From contig JAXFOY010000009.1 in assembly GCA_034180045.1 (NCBI GenBank), positions 1 through 64,000 on the forward strand: a DNA stretch of 64,000 bases, read 5' to 3'. Positions 27,138 through 35,712 of this stretch are shown here, one piece after another. The notes under the pieces were generated by a model. It saw only the letters and a list, made by a program, of their open reading frames with translations, did no database searches and was not told the DNA's origin. Source of the stretch: Eubacterium_B sp034180045 (GTDB lineage: Bacteria > Bacillota > Clostridia > Peptostreptococcales > Anaerovoracaceae). A program made the translations under genes and the position numbers. Positions within the stretch are counted from its first letter, which is position 1; every line of letters starts with the position of its first letter.

Positions 27138-28976
27138 TTGAACGGTAAGAATTCAAGAGTAGCGTTATTAATATTTATGGATGCGGTTATAGTGGAACTT
27201 GCTGCGCTTTTCGTAATCGCTTTGAGATTCGATATAAGCCGGCTGCCGAGTGTTTATGTTGATTATATCGCTCATTCTTCGCCTGTTTACATTGCAATTA
27301 CAATTGCGATAATGATGATTTTCAAATTGTATAACAGAGTGTGGAGCTATGCATCGATAAAAGAACTCATGGATATTTTCAAAGCATCACTTTCTATAGA
27401 GGCTTTGGTTCTCGCATACCATGTGTTGATGGAATTTGCTATGCCCAGAAGCTATTACCCTATGCACTTTGTAGCCATTTTGATAATGTTCTCGGCTCTT
27501 AGGTTCAGCAGACTGATATATAACAATATTTCGGGAGTCTATAAAAGCGAAAAAATAAATAAGTTTATACTTGTAATCGGCGCCGGATCTGCTGCTTCAA
27601 TATTGATTAAAGATATAAATAAGACAGGCAGTCAGGCTAAAATAATCTGTGCAATTGATGACAATATAAACAAAAAAGGTAAGACTCTTATGGGTGTTCC
27701 TATTGTGGGAACACGCGATGACATAAAAAAGTGTGTCAAAAACTACAATGTAAATGAAATAATCATAGCGATGCCGTCGGTGTCGCCGGAAAAAATCAGA
27801 GAAATAATAAAGATATGCCAGGAAACTCACATACCTGTTAAAATTCTTCCGTCAGTTGCAAAAAGCCTCTCTTCTTCTATAGTGAAAGAGCTGAGAGCCA
27901 TCAGCTACGAAGATTTACTGGGAAGAGACGCCATCAATGTCGATGCGGAGGGAATAAACAGCTTCATCAAAGATAAAACCGTTCTGGTTACGGGTGGAGG
28001 CGGGTCAATAGGCTCTGAATTATGCAGACAGGTGATAAGGTATGAGCCTAGGCGCCTAATTATATTTGATATTTATGAAAACAATGCCTATGAAATACAA
28101 ATGGAACTGCAAAGGCATTTTCCGTACGCCGACATAGTTGCCCTAATCGGGTCAATAAGAGATTATGACAGGCTTAAGGCTATGTTTGAAGAATATAGAC
28201 CTGAGATAATTTTCCACGCAGCTGCACATAAGCATGTTCCTTTGATGGAAGAATCACCAAACGAGGCAATCAAAAATAACTGCTTGGGAACGCTGAATAT
28301 GGTGAAGCTTGCAGATGAATATTCGGTTGACAATTTTACGCTTATATCTACAGATAAAGCGGTTAGACCGACAAATATTATGGGTGCGACAAAACGAATC
28401 TGTGAGATGATAGTGCAGGTTTATGCCCGTAAATCAGCACATACGAGATATTCCGCAGTTAGATTCGGCAATGTGCTGGGCAGCAACGGTTCTGTTATTC
28501 CTCTATTTTTGAAGCAGATTGAAGAGGGCGGACCTGTAACGGTTACACACAAGGACATAAGGCGCTTCTTTATGACGATTCCGGAGGCCGTTTCGCTCGT
28601 ATTGCAGGCAAGTCTCTTTGCCAAGGGCGGAGAAATCTTTGTTCTCGACATGGGTGAACCGGTAAAAATTTATGAGCTTGCAGAGAATTTAATCGAGATG
28701 AAAGGTTTCAGACCTCACATAGACATAGAGATAGAGATAGTCGGACTTCGCCCGGGCGAAAAACTTTATGAGGAAGTTTTGATGGATGAAGAGGGACTTG
28801 ATAAGACCGAAAACAACATGATTTTCATAGGTAAACCTATAGGAATTAACGATGAAGAGTTTTTATCTCAGCTTGATAAACTGATAGCGGAGGCGGAGAA
28901 GAACAAAGGAAATATAAAGGGTCTTGTTGAAGATGTTTGCACGACTTACAAAATAACGGAAAATAAAAGATTGTAA
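27138..28976 (+). CDS. pglF: UDP-GlcNAc 4,6-dehydratase, PglF/CapD-like
   Basis: A 612-residue membrane-attached enzyme. Four hydrophobic spans lie in the first 130 residues (LLIFMDAVIVELAALFVIALRF onwards). A CoA-binding-like domain follows (VIGAGSAASILI), then an extended SDR domain from about 280 with TGGGGSIGSELCRQ, HAAAHKHVPLMEESP and STDKAVRPTNIMGATKR. In this subfamily the active-site Tyr is replaced by Met in the xMGATKR motif, as seen here. The expected product is the 4-keto-6-deoxy sugar used by PglE. The TTG start is preceded by AGAGAGG/AAGG, and the next ATG would cut into the first membrane span. Confidence 0.88.
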   Translation: MNGKNSRVALLIFMDAVIVELAALFVIALRFDISRLPSVYVDYIAHSSPVYIAITIAIMMIFKLYNRVWSYASIKELMDIFKASLSIEALVLAYHVLMEFAMPRSYYPMHFVAILIMFSALRFSRLIYNNISGVYKSEKINKFILVIGAGSAASILIKDINKTGSQAKIICAIDDNINKKGKTLMGVPIVGTRDDIKKCVKNYNVNEIIIAMPSVSPEKIREIIKICQETHIPVKILPSVAKSLSSSIVKELRAISYEDLLGRDAINVDAEGINSFIKDKTVLVTGGGGSIGSELCRQVIRYEPRRLIIFDIYENNAYEIQMELQRHFPYADIVALIGSIRDYDRLKAMFEEYRPEIIFHAAAHKHVPLMEESPNEAIKNNCLGTLNMVKLADEYSVDNFTLISTDKAVRPTNIMGATKRICEMIVQVYARKSAHTRYSAVRFGNVLGSNGSVIPLFLKQIEEGGPVTVTHKDIRRFFMTIPEAVSLVLQASLFAKGGEIFVLDMGEPVKIYELAENLIEMKGFRPHIDIEIEIVGLRPGEKLYEEVLMDEEGLDKTENNMIFIGKPIGINDEEFLSQLDKLIAEAEKNKGNIKGLVEDVCTTYKITENKRL

Positions 28977-29023
28977 CCGACTATTATCGAGGAGGTCAAT
29001 GTAAAGTTAAATTATCGCTGTAG

Positions 29024-30172
29024 ATGAGAATTAAAATGAAAGTATTTATAGTAAGCAGAGGAGTTCCGAGTAAATCGAATTTAACCTTGGGAATATTTGA
29101 ATTTGATCAAGCAAAGGCTTTGGCGGCGGCAGGCTGTGAAGTTGTTTTTCTGTCCTTGGATTTGAGGTCGCTTCGGCGAAAGAGAAAATGGGGCTTTAGA
29201 AGTTATGTTCTGTCAGGTGTTTGCATAGAGGAAGTAAACGTTCCGGTAGGAGCGGTACCGCCTGCGCTGCTTACTAAAATCGGCAGCATGGCACTAAAGA
29301 AATTGTTGAAACGTGCGGTAGCAAAACACGGCGAGCCTGACATAGTGCATTCTCATTTTATAAATATAAGCGATATGGCATCAAGAGCCTCAGCGGGAAG
29401 ATATAGGCATGTTATCACCGAACACTCGTCTCTGATAAATACGGATTTGAGCGAAAGACAGATAAAACAGTTTGCACGGATATACAGCAAGGCAGACGCT
29501 GTCATAGCAGTAAGCACAGCGCTATGCAAAAGGATGAACAAGTTGTTCGGAGTAAATCCCGTATGCATAAATAATATTGTCGATACGAGCCTGTTTAAGC
29601 TTAGCCTAAATAGGCAAAACAAAGATAATTTAGCTTGTGACGCATTTAATTTTGTCGTCGTCGCAAACCTTACCGCAAATAAGAGAATAGAGCTTGTTGT
29701 TTCTGCACTCGCAGAGCTTATAAAAGAGGGTAAAAATGTGAGCCTGACGATAGTTGGCGAGGGTGAAATGCGCCGCAACATAGAAGCTCAAATTGAGGAA
29801 TTGCAGCTGGTTTCCTGTGTGAAACTGACGGGAAAGATAGACAGGAGCGATTTAAGCAAATATCTTGCAGCTTCGGACTGCTTTGTTCTTGCGTCTATGA
29901 GCGAAACTTTCGGCGTAGCCTATATAGAGGCTATGGTGACAGGTCTTCCTGTAATCGCCACAAAGTGCGGAGGTCCGGAAGACTTCGTCACGGAACAAAA
30001 CGGGATTTTGATTGAAAGAGATAAGCTAAGTGATTTGACTTCAGCTATGAGATACATGTACCATCATGCAAAAGAGTATGATAAGGAAAAAATATCAAAG
30101 AATATAGCAAAAAGATTCGATGCGGAAGCTATCTCGGCTAAACTTGTAAAAGTATACGAAAGCCTGGTTTAG
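29024..30172 (+). CDS. glycosyltransferase family 4
   Basis: A GT-B type enzyme of up to 382 residues, with FIVSRGVPSKSNLTLGIFEFDQAK at the start, IVHSHFINISDMAS and ITEHSSL in the middle, and in the C-terminal half VVVANLTANKRIELVVSAL and the donor site SMSETFGVAYIEAMVTGLPVIAT. The start is ATG 29024 or 29036. Neither has a good ribosome binding site: the strong AGGAGG at 28990-28995 faces an ATG that is followed at once by TAA (28999-29004). It should extend the lipid-linked glycan begun by the Pgl enzymes. Donor sugar unknown. Confidence 0.8.
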   Translation: MRIKMKVFIVSRGVPSKSNLTLGIFEFDQAKALAAAGCEVVFLSLDLRSLRRKRKWGFRSYVLSGVCIEEVNVPVGAVPPALLTKIGSMALKKLLKRAVAKHGEPDIVHSHFINISDMASRASAGRYRHVITEHSSLINTDLSERQIKQFARIYSKADAVIAVSTALCKRMNKLFGVNPVCINNIVDTSLFKLSLNRQNKDNLACDAFNFVVVANLTANKRIELVVSALAELIKEGKNVSLTIVGEGEMRRNIEAQIEELQLVSCVKLTGKIDRSDLSKYLAASDCFVLASMSETFGVAYIEAMVTGLPVIATKCGGPEDFVTEQNGILIERDKLSDLTSAMRYMYHHAKEYDKEKISKNIAKRFDAEAISAKLVKVYESLV

Positions 30173-30209
30173 TTTTTACAAGTAAACAGCGAACGGAAAG
30201 GGCATAAGC

Positions 30210-31613
30210 TTGAGAAACATAGTACAACGAGTTCTGTCAAACATAGCAAATACGAGCAGCGATAGAGTGCTGCTGAAAAATATATCCGGTGCTTTCCTGT
30301 TCAAAGGGCTTGGCATAATATTATCCTTTCTCTCACTTCCAATATATATGGATTTTTTTGAAAATAGGATAATTCTCGGTGTATGGTTCACCATATTATC
30401 CATTTCAAATTGGATTTTTATGTTCGATGTCGGGATAGGAAACGGTCTTAGGAATTGTTTGACTCGCGAACTCGTGCGCGGTGATAAAAAACGCATAAGG
30501 ACATATATTTCCTCCGCGTATATAATGATTATGGTAATAGCGGCGGTCTTACTTTGCGCCGGGTTGGCAGCCGCAGACTATGTGGACTGGAACATATTCT
30601 TTAATGTATCCGACAAAATTGTAGGCGCAGATGTTTTGAAAAAGACAGTCAAAATCATATATGTCGGGATAATCCTACAGTTTGTATTTAAGCTGGTCGC
30701 GTATATCCTCTATGCATTGCAAAAGTCCGCGATAAATAATATGATTGCATTTCTGGTGTCCTTATTACAGCTTATCGCCGTGTTAATAATGCCGTCGGCA
30801 TCAATAGAAGAAAACTTAATCAGGCTTGCAATTGTGAATTCGGTACTGGTAAATGTACTTTATATAGGCGTAACAGTATATGCATTTTATGATGAAAAGC
30901 TTAAAGGCTGCGGTATAAGCCTGAAATATTTCGAAAAAAGTGCGGCAAAGCTAACCGTTAACGTCGGGATTTTGTTTCTTTGGACGCAAATTCTACACCT
31001 ATTGATAGTGCTGACGGATGACTATCTGGTTACAAGATTTACATCACCTGAATACGAAGTGCACTTTTCTATATACTTTAGATTTTTTTCTCTGGTGAGC
31101 ACTTTGTTTTTGCTGGCACTGACTCCTGTATGGTCTGCGGTGACAAAGGCGCAGGAAGAAAAGGACTATGTGTGGATAAAAAAAATATACAGATATGCGA
31201 ATATTGCCGTTTTAATAGGCATTTTAGGTGAGTTTCTGATAATAGGCGTCTTGCAGTTTGGAATAAATATTTGGCTGGGTAAAAACGCCATAGAGGTAAA
31301 TTACCTATACGCATTCATATTTGCAATATATGGAAGCATTATGACAGTACAATCAGTACAGGAAACCTTTTCATACGGCTTCGGAAAGGTTATGGTTCTT
31401 TGCATATGTTACACGATAGGCGTCGTCATAAAGTTCAGCATAGTATATTTTGGAACGATGCTTTATCCTGATGCGTGGATTATAGTAGTTGTCGCAAACA
31501 TATGCGTGATTTTACCGTATTGTCTGATACAGCCTTATTTCCTGAAGAGAGAAATAGAAAAATTAAAGCCGATACCGGATAGGAATCGAACCGAAAGTGA
31601 GAACGGGGTATGA
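30210..31613 (+). CDS. Wzx-type flippase (copy 2)
   Basis: A 467-residue polytopic protein of the polysaccharide export (MOP) superfamily, with about 12-14 hydrophobic spans. ISGAFLFKGLGIILSFLSLPIYMDFF and MFDVGIGNGLRNCLTRELVRGD are typical openings. The TTG start has GGAAAGGG upstream. It differs clearly from the flippase at 16.6 kb, so it is not a recent duplicate and may move a different lipid-linked unit. It overlaps the next gene by 4 bases (ATGA), which shows translational coupling. Confidence 0.8.
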   Translation: MRNIVQRVLSNIANTSSDRVLLKNISGAFLFKGLGIILSFLSLPIYMDFFENRIILGVWFTILSISNWIFMFDVGIGNGLRNCLTRELVRGDKKRIRTYISSAYIMIMVIAAVLLCAGLAAADYVDWNIFFNVSDKIVGADVLKKTVKIIYVGIILQFVFKLVAYILYALQKSAINNMIAFLVSLLQLIAVLIMPSASIEENLIRLAIVNSVLVNVLYIGVTVYAFYDEKLKGCGISLKYFEKSAAKLTVNVGILFLWTQILHLLIVLTDDYLVTRFTSPEYEVHFSIYFRFFSLVSTLFLLALTPVWSAVTKAQEEKDYVWIKKIYRYANIAVLIGILGEFLIIGVLQFGINIWLGKNAIEVNYLYAFIFAIYGSIMTVQSVQETFSYGFGKVMVLCICYTIGVVIKFSIVYFGTMLYPDAWIIVVVANICVILPYCLIQPYFLKREIEKLKPIPDRNRTESENGV

Positions 31614-32728
31614 ACGATAAGAAAATACTACAGGTTTGTTCAAATTATATGGGAACGAAGTTATATCAAAATTTATTTGATAATTTAAGCCGTAAAGGAA
31701 TAGAGCACGATGTGTTTTATTTTTGTGCAAAATCTGTGGCTGTACCGCCTGTAAATGATAACATCATAGTTTCACAAGTCTTTAATCCTTTTGAAAGATA
31801 TATATTCCCGCTTAAGCATACTAAGGTATATAAGGATTTGTTGACCAAAATAGATGTTTATGATTATTCTATGACACACGCTCATTCTCTAATGTCAAAC
31901 GGATATATCTCTAACAGATTAAAGCGTGAATTTTCAATTCCTTACATAGTTGCCGTGAGAAATACGGATGTGTATACTTTCCTTAAATACAAGCCTTATT
32001 TAATTTTTATGGCTAGAAGAATTATGAATGAAGCGGAAAACGTGATTTTTATTTCACCAAGCTACAGAGATATGGTTCTGAATAAAGTCGTAGCTCCGGC
32101 GGATTATGAGTCGATGGCAAAAAAATCGGTGGTTATTCCTAACGGCATAGACGATTATTATTTAGATAATTTGAATAACACAAAAGAAGCGCCCGGAGAT
32201 GAAATTACTCTTATATATGTGGGTAGAGTTGATGATTTCAACAAAAATATATTCACAACTATCAAGGCTTGCGATATTTTAATCGCCAAAGGTCAAAAAG
32301 TTAAACTTAACATGATAGGAAGACTTAATAATAAAGTATTCCAAAAGCTGATACTCAAAAGAGACTATATTAATTATCTTGGACAGCAAAGCATGGAAAA
32401 TGTGCATAAGCATCTTAGAGAAGCGGATATATTTGTAATGCCGTCAAAGCATGAGACCTTCGGACTCGTATATGTAGAAGCGATGAGCCAGGGGCTGCCG
32501 GTCATCTACACCAAAAACCAAGGTTTTGACGGAAACTTCGCAGAGGGTGAGGTAGGATATCATGTTGTGTATAACAATCCGGAGGAAATAGCTATGAGAA
32601 TTATGGACATCAAAGCCAACTATTGCCATATCTCAAAGAATGCGGCGGAAGGTTCCAAAAAATTTAACTGGGACAGTCTTTCGGATGAATACGTGAAGCT
32701 TTATGCAAATATTATGAGCATGCGCTGA
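31610..32728 (+). CDS. glycosyltransferase family 4
   Basis: A 372-residue GT-B type enzyme. It has HAHSLMSNGYISNRL and YIVAVRNTDVYTFL in the N-terminal half, then VIPNGIDDYYL, LIYVGRVDDFNKNI and the donor-binding region MPSKHETFGLVYVEAMSQGLPVIYT. It is the last gene of the second glycan section; a tRNA follows. It overlaps the flippase by 4 bases and probably acts on the unit that flippase exports. The sugar and linkage are unknown. Confidence 0.8.
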   Translation: MNDKKILQVCSNYMGTKLYQNLFDNLSRKGIEHDVFYFCAKSVAVPPVNDNIIVSQVFNPFERYIFPLKHTKVYKDLLTKIDVYDYSMTHAHSLMSNGYISNRLKREFSIPYIVAVRNTDVYTFLKYKPYLIFMARRIMNEAENVIFISPSYRDMVLNKVVAPADYESMAKKSVVIPNGIDDYYLDNLNNTKEAPGDEITLIYVGRVDDFNKNIFTTIKACDILIAKGQKVKLNMIGRLNNKVFQKLILKRDYINYLGQQSMENVHKHLREADIFVMPSKHETFGLVYVEAMSQGLPVIYTKNQGFDGNFAEGEVGYHVVYNNPEEIAMRIMDIKANYCHISKNAAEGSKKFNWDSLSDEYVKLYANIMSMR

Positions 32729-32778
32729 TGTAATTGGCTATGCTCTTAATTTTGTTCATACTATATGAGTTTTTTCTC

Positions 32779-32806
32779 TTGAAAATGAATGTGTTATATG
32801 TATAAT
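32779..32806 (+). promoter_or_regulatory. tRNA-Leu promoter
   Basis: TTGAAA (32779-32784), 16 bases and a perfect TATAAT (32801-32806) lie 26 bases before the tRNA. Confidence 0.75.
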
Positions 32807-32831
32807 TAGATGTATGGTAAATATTTCGTAT

Positions 32832-32916
32832 GCGGTCTTGGCGGAATTGGCAGACGCGCACGGTTCAGGTCCGTGTGAGGCAACTCATGGGGGTTCAAAT
32901 CCCTTAGACCGCACCA
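32832..32916 (+). tRNA. tRNA-Leu (anticodon CAG)
   Basis: The acceptor stem GCGGTCT pairs with AGACCGC. The anticodon loop TTCAGGT gives CAG, which reads CUG. A long variable arm and the T-loop GGTTCAAATCC are present, and the 3' CCA is encoded (32914-32916). The long variable arm and 85-base length fit leucine. It lies between the glycan genes and the housekeeping section. Confidence 0.95.
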
Positions 32917-32927
32917 TTATTTTTCAG

Positions 32928-32974
32928 AAACCGTTGAAAATCAGCCGAAAGCTAGTGGAATCAACGGTTTTTTG
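32928..32974 (+). terminator. intrinsic terminator of tRNA-Leu
   Basis: The 10-bp stem AAACCGTTGA with TCAACGGTTT is followed by TTTT. The loop can form a smaller stem. Confidence 0.8.
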
Positions 32975-33208
32975 TTTGCCAAGATTTATCAGAATGTATC
33001 AATTTGCGTCAAAAAATGTAGCATATAAAAATCGAAAAAACAAAAAGTAAAAAAGCCGATGTGCCGGAATTACGGTTTTTAATTCTTTAGGCTTAAAATT
33101 TCTAAAAGCGATGTGATTTAAGCAAATAAAATTCTCTTTATTGAGTCAATATACTTTGATATAATATTATAAATATTGAAACAAAGTTAAATGATTTCGG
33201 AGGTGCTT

Positions 33209-33523
33209 ATGTGGATCGGAATAGGTGTCGTTTTTTCATTAGCTCTGATTTTGCTCATTCTTGCTCGCTTTATTTCAAAAGGAAGTATCGGGCTTATACA
33301 CAGTTATCACACCGGAAATATCAGGGAAAAAGATGTTAAGGCATATACGAAACTTATATCTTCAGGACTTTGTGTAATTGCGTTCGGACTGATTATTTCA
33401 GGTATCTTTATGTATTTTGGAAGTACCTTTGGCGTATTGGCGGCGATATTTTCCTCTCTTGCTTTAGGCTTGGCAATATTTAACAAAGCACAAAAGAAAT
33501 ATAACGGCGGATGGTTTTCGTAG
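33209..33523 (+). CDS. small DUF3784-like membrane protein
   Basis: A 104-residue protein with three hydrophobic spans (about 1-22, 50-72 and 75-93), the pattern of DUF3784 proteins. The segment GLIHSYHTGNIREKDVKAYTKL lies between spans 1 and 2, where the family has its conserved Y-N/H-T motif. The ATG at 33209 follows GGAGG with 5-base spacing; an ATG at 33191 lies upstream of that binding site and is rejected. It starts 19 bases before the ATPase gene ends its leader. Function is not known. Confidence 0.65.
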   Translation: MWIGIGVVFSLALILLILARFISKGSIGLIHSYHTGNIREKDVKAYTKLISSGLCVIAFGLIISGIFMYFGSTFGVLAAIFSSLALGLAIFNKAQKKYNGGWFS

Positions 33524-33551
33524 ATAATAAATCATAGTTAGGATGAACCGA

Positions 33552-34415
33552 ATGAGATATTTAGAGTCTTTCAAATTGCCGGGTGAAATGCAGGAATACG
33601 GTATTATTTGCAAAAAGAAAAATGTTCATAACACGCTTTATCCTATGCGTATTTTCCCGGAGAGAGGACTTTCGAAAGTCGACTTCGACGAAATAACAAT
33701 TTTCTATGGGGGAAATGGCAGCGGTAAGACTACCTTACTACAGATAATTTCAGAAAAGATAGGCGCATCTCGCAAAAACATCTGCGATTTAGGAGAACTT
33801 TTCGCCAATTATGTGCAGGAATGTCAATATAGCAAAGGAAATGTTAGAAGCAATCAAACAAGGCTTATCTTAAGTGATGATGTATTTGATTATCTCTTGT
33901 GTCAGAGGGCTGAAAACAGCAATATAAGCCTTAAGAAAGAGCTTTTGAGCGCTCAGTATAAGATGTATAAGAGCGCATCTTCACAAGAATTTGACCCTCT
34001 TGACGATATCGATAAGCTGAAACGCCTAAACGAAGCGCGTTCCTTGACAGAATCAGCCTATATTAGAAGACATCTTGGGAAAAACATTGAAATTCCTGCA
34101 TCTAACGGTGAAACGGCACTTGAATTTTGGAATAGAGAAATCGACAGAGATTCTTTGTATTTGGTTGATGAGCCGGAAAACAGTCTGTCCGCAGAAAATC
34201 AGATTAAGCTTAGAGATTTTATAGAGGTGTCCGCGCGATTTTACGGGTGTCAGTTTATAATTGCCACACACTCACCGTTTTTACTGAGTTTGAAGAATGC
34301 TTTGATATATAATCTCGATTTGAATCCGGTAAGGACTCAGAGATGGACGGAATTGGAAAATGTGAGAACATATTACAACTTCTTCATGGAAAATCAATGT
34401 GAGTTTGATGAATAG
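33552..34415 (+). CDS. AAA/ABC-type ATPase of unknown function
   Basis: A 287-residue single ATPase domain. The Walker A motif is FYGGNGSGKTTLLQI and the Walker B motif is LYLVDEPENSLSAENQ, followed by FIIATHSPFLLSL. The order and wording match the RecF/OLD-like AAA_21 group often called ATP-binding proteins in Clostridia. There is no membrane partner and no nuclease domain next to it, so it is not an obvious transporter or defence gene. The ATG at 33552 has TTAGGA 8 bases upstream, better than the ATG at 33543. The role is unknown; it may be stress-related. Confidence 0.7.
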   Translation: MRYLESFKLPGEMQEYGIICKKKNVHNTLYPMRIFPERGLSKVDFDEITIFYGGNGSGKTTLLQIISEKIGASRKNICDLGELFANYVQECQYSKGNVRSNQTRLILSDDVFDYLLCQRAENSNISLKKELLSAQYKMYKSASSQEFDPLDDIDKLKRLNEARSLTESAYIRRHLGKNIEIPASNGETALEFWNREIDRDSLYLVDEPENSLSAENQIKLRDFIEVSARFYGCQFIIATHSPFLLSLKNALIYNLDLNPVRTQRWTELENVRTYYNFFMENQCEFDE

Positions 34416-34448
34416 AGGACTCATCTGAGAAGAAAGGCAGGTTAGGGA

Positions 34449-35597
34449 ATGGATAGAAATAATTTTGATGAAAATATGAATGAACGCAGAGAATCCGAAC
34501 AAAATGGAAGCGACGGCGACAGATTTGTACCTTGGAATATGCAGCAGGGTCAAGGCAATAGAAGACAGACAACATACGGCTATGCAAATGACGGTTTTAG
34601 AGAGTATGTGCAATCGGATTTAGGAGATAGAGGCTCAAGCAGGAAGAAAGGGCTGATTATCTGCCTGATTGTAGTTCTTGTAGTTGTTGCGGCAGGTGTA
34701 GGATGCAATTCCGTATTTTCGGGGATTACGAGCATCAAAGGCAATTCACCCTCTAAATATGAATTCAGAGATGAATATGTCGGGGTTCTCGGACTTAAGG
34801 GTACCATAACCGATGGTGAAAGCGGTGACGGATATAATCAGAAGTGGATTATCGAGCGCATAAACCAGATGAAAAATGACGATAACAACAAAGGAATCCT
34901 TCTGAATGTCAATACGCCGGGCGGCAATGCCTATGCTACGGCAGAGCTATACAAAACTTTGATGGAATACAAAAAAGCCAGCGGAAATCCTATCTTTGTA
35001 TACTTCGGCTCTCAGGCAACCTCGGGCGGTTATTATGCTGCCATGGCAGGCGATCAAATCTACGCAAATCCGGAGTGCTGGACAGGCTCGATAGGCGTTA
35101 TCGTAGGGACTTTGTACGATTTATCGGGACTTTACGATAAGTTCGGGGTAAAGGCATTCAGTATCAAATCGGGGGAAAACAAGGATATAGGCGCAAGCTA
35201 TAAAGAGATGAGCGAGGAGCAGAGACAAATTTTCCAAGGACTTGTGGATGACTCGTACAGCCGATTTGTAAAGGTGGTAATGGAAGGTCGCAAAATGGAT
35301 GAAGCTACCGTCAGAAAGCTTGGGGACGGGCGCATATACACAGCCGGTCAGGCGTTGGAAAACGGCTTGATTGATAAGATAGGCTCCCTTGATGATGCGG
35401 CTTTTGCGATGAGAGAAAAGTACAATCTAAAATCCGTGAACTTTGAAACAATTTCGTATGAACCTGAAGTTAAGTTGTTCAGACAGTTGCTGGGCTTAGA
35501 TTCCAAAGGGAAAGAGGACGGTGTGCAGAGGTTCTTCGACATGCTTCAGGAGAGCAGTAAGATTACCGTACAGTATATTGCACCTGTACAGAAATAG
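34449..35597 (+). CDS. sppA: signal peptide peptidase SppA (family S49)
   Basis: A membrane-bound serine protease of 382 residues that should degrade leftover signal peptides. A charged N-terminal tail of about 60 residues precedes one membrane span (LIICLIVVLVVVAAGVG). The protease core has NTPGGNAYATAEL, the nucleophile Ser at 192 in ATSGGYYAAMAGD, CWTGSIGVI, and the conserved IKSGENKD motif (239-246) that supplies the base Lys. YTAGQALENGLID is the usual C-terminal motif. The length and single catalytic domain fit the short Gram-positive form. It lies 33 bases after the ATPase gene and ends before a terminator. Confidence 0.9.
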   Translation: MDRNNFDENMNERRESEQNGSDGDRFVPWNMQQGQGNRRQTTYGYANDGFREYVQSDLGDRGSSRKKGLIICLIVVLVVVAAGVGCNSVFSGITSIKGNSPSKYEFRDEYVGVLGLKGTITDGESGDGYNQKWIIERINQMKNDDNNKGILLNVNTPGGNAYATAELYKTLMEYKKASGNPIFVYFGSQATSGGYYAAMAGDQIYANPECWTGSIGVIVGTLYDLSGLYDKFGVKAFSIKSGENKDIGASYKEMSEEQRQIFQGLVDDSYSRFVKVVMEGRKMDEATVRKLGDGRIYTAGQALENGLIDKIGSLDDAAFAMREKYNLKSVNFETISYEPEVKLFRQLLGLDSKGKEDGVQRFFDMLQESSKITVQYIAPVQK

Positions 35598-35620
35598 ATT
35601 CAGGTAACAAACGAAGTTTT

Positions 35621-35656
35621 AACAGTGTTAAGCAAAAATACTTGACACTGTTTTTT
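35621..35656 (+). terminator. intrinsic terminator after sppA
   Basis: The 8-bp stem AACAGTGT with ACACTGTT is followed by TTTT. It overlaps the -35 box of the next promoter. Confidence 0.6.
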
Positions 35657-35698
35657 AATTGTGGTATCTTCTATGTGTTAAGTTAAAATACTTGACGG
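35625..35698 (+). repeat. two copies of a 24-bp imperfect palindrome around the ylxM promoter
   Basis: Copies at 35625-35648 and 35675-35698 match at 20 of 24 bases. Each has the form GTTAAG-N8-CTTGAC. The first covers the -35 box and the second starts at the expected transcription start. They look like paired operator sites. Confidence 0.6.
35642..35670 (+). promoter_or_regulatory. promoter of the ylxM-ffh operon
   Basis: A perfect TTGACA (35642-35647), a 17-base spacer and TATCTT (35665-35670) with upstream TGG (extended -10). The predicted start is near 35677. Confidence 0.75.
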
Positions 35699-35712
35699 CA
35701 AAGGATATTGAT

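Noticed and set aside
32814..33050. 78-residue frame over the tRNA-Leu with ELADAHGSGPCEATHGGSNP
   Set aside because: This is the well-known false translation of a tRNA-Leu; the tRNA folds perfectly with an encoded CCA.
32917..33208. Possible phage or island attachment scar after tRNA-Leu
   Set aside because: No integrase and no repeat of the tRNA 3' end was seen in the window; the next bases form an ordinary terminator.
33552..34415. AAA ATPase as part of a defence system
   Set aside because: No nuclease, reverse transcriptase or toxin-like partner lies next to it; the neighbours are a small membrane protein and SppA.
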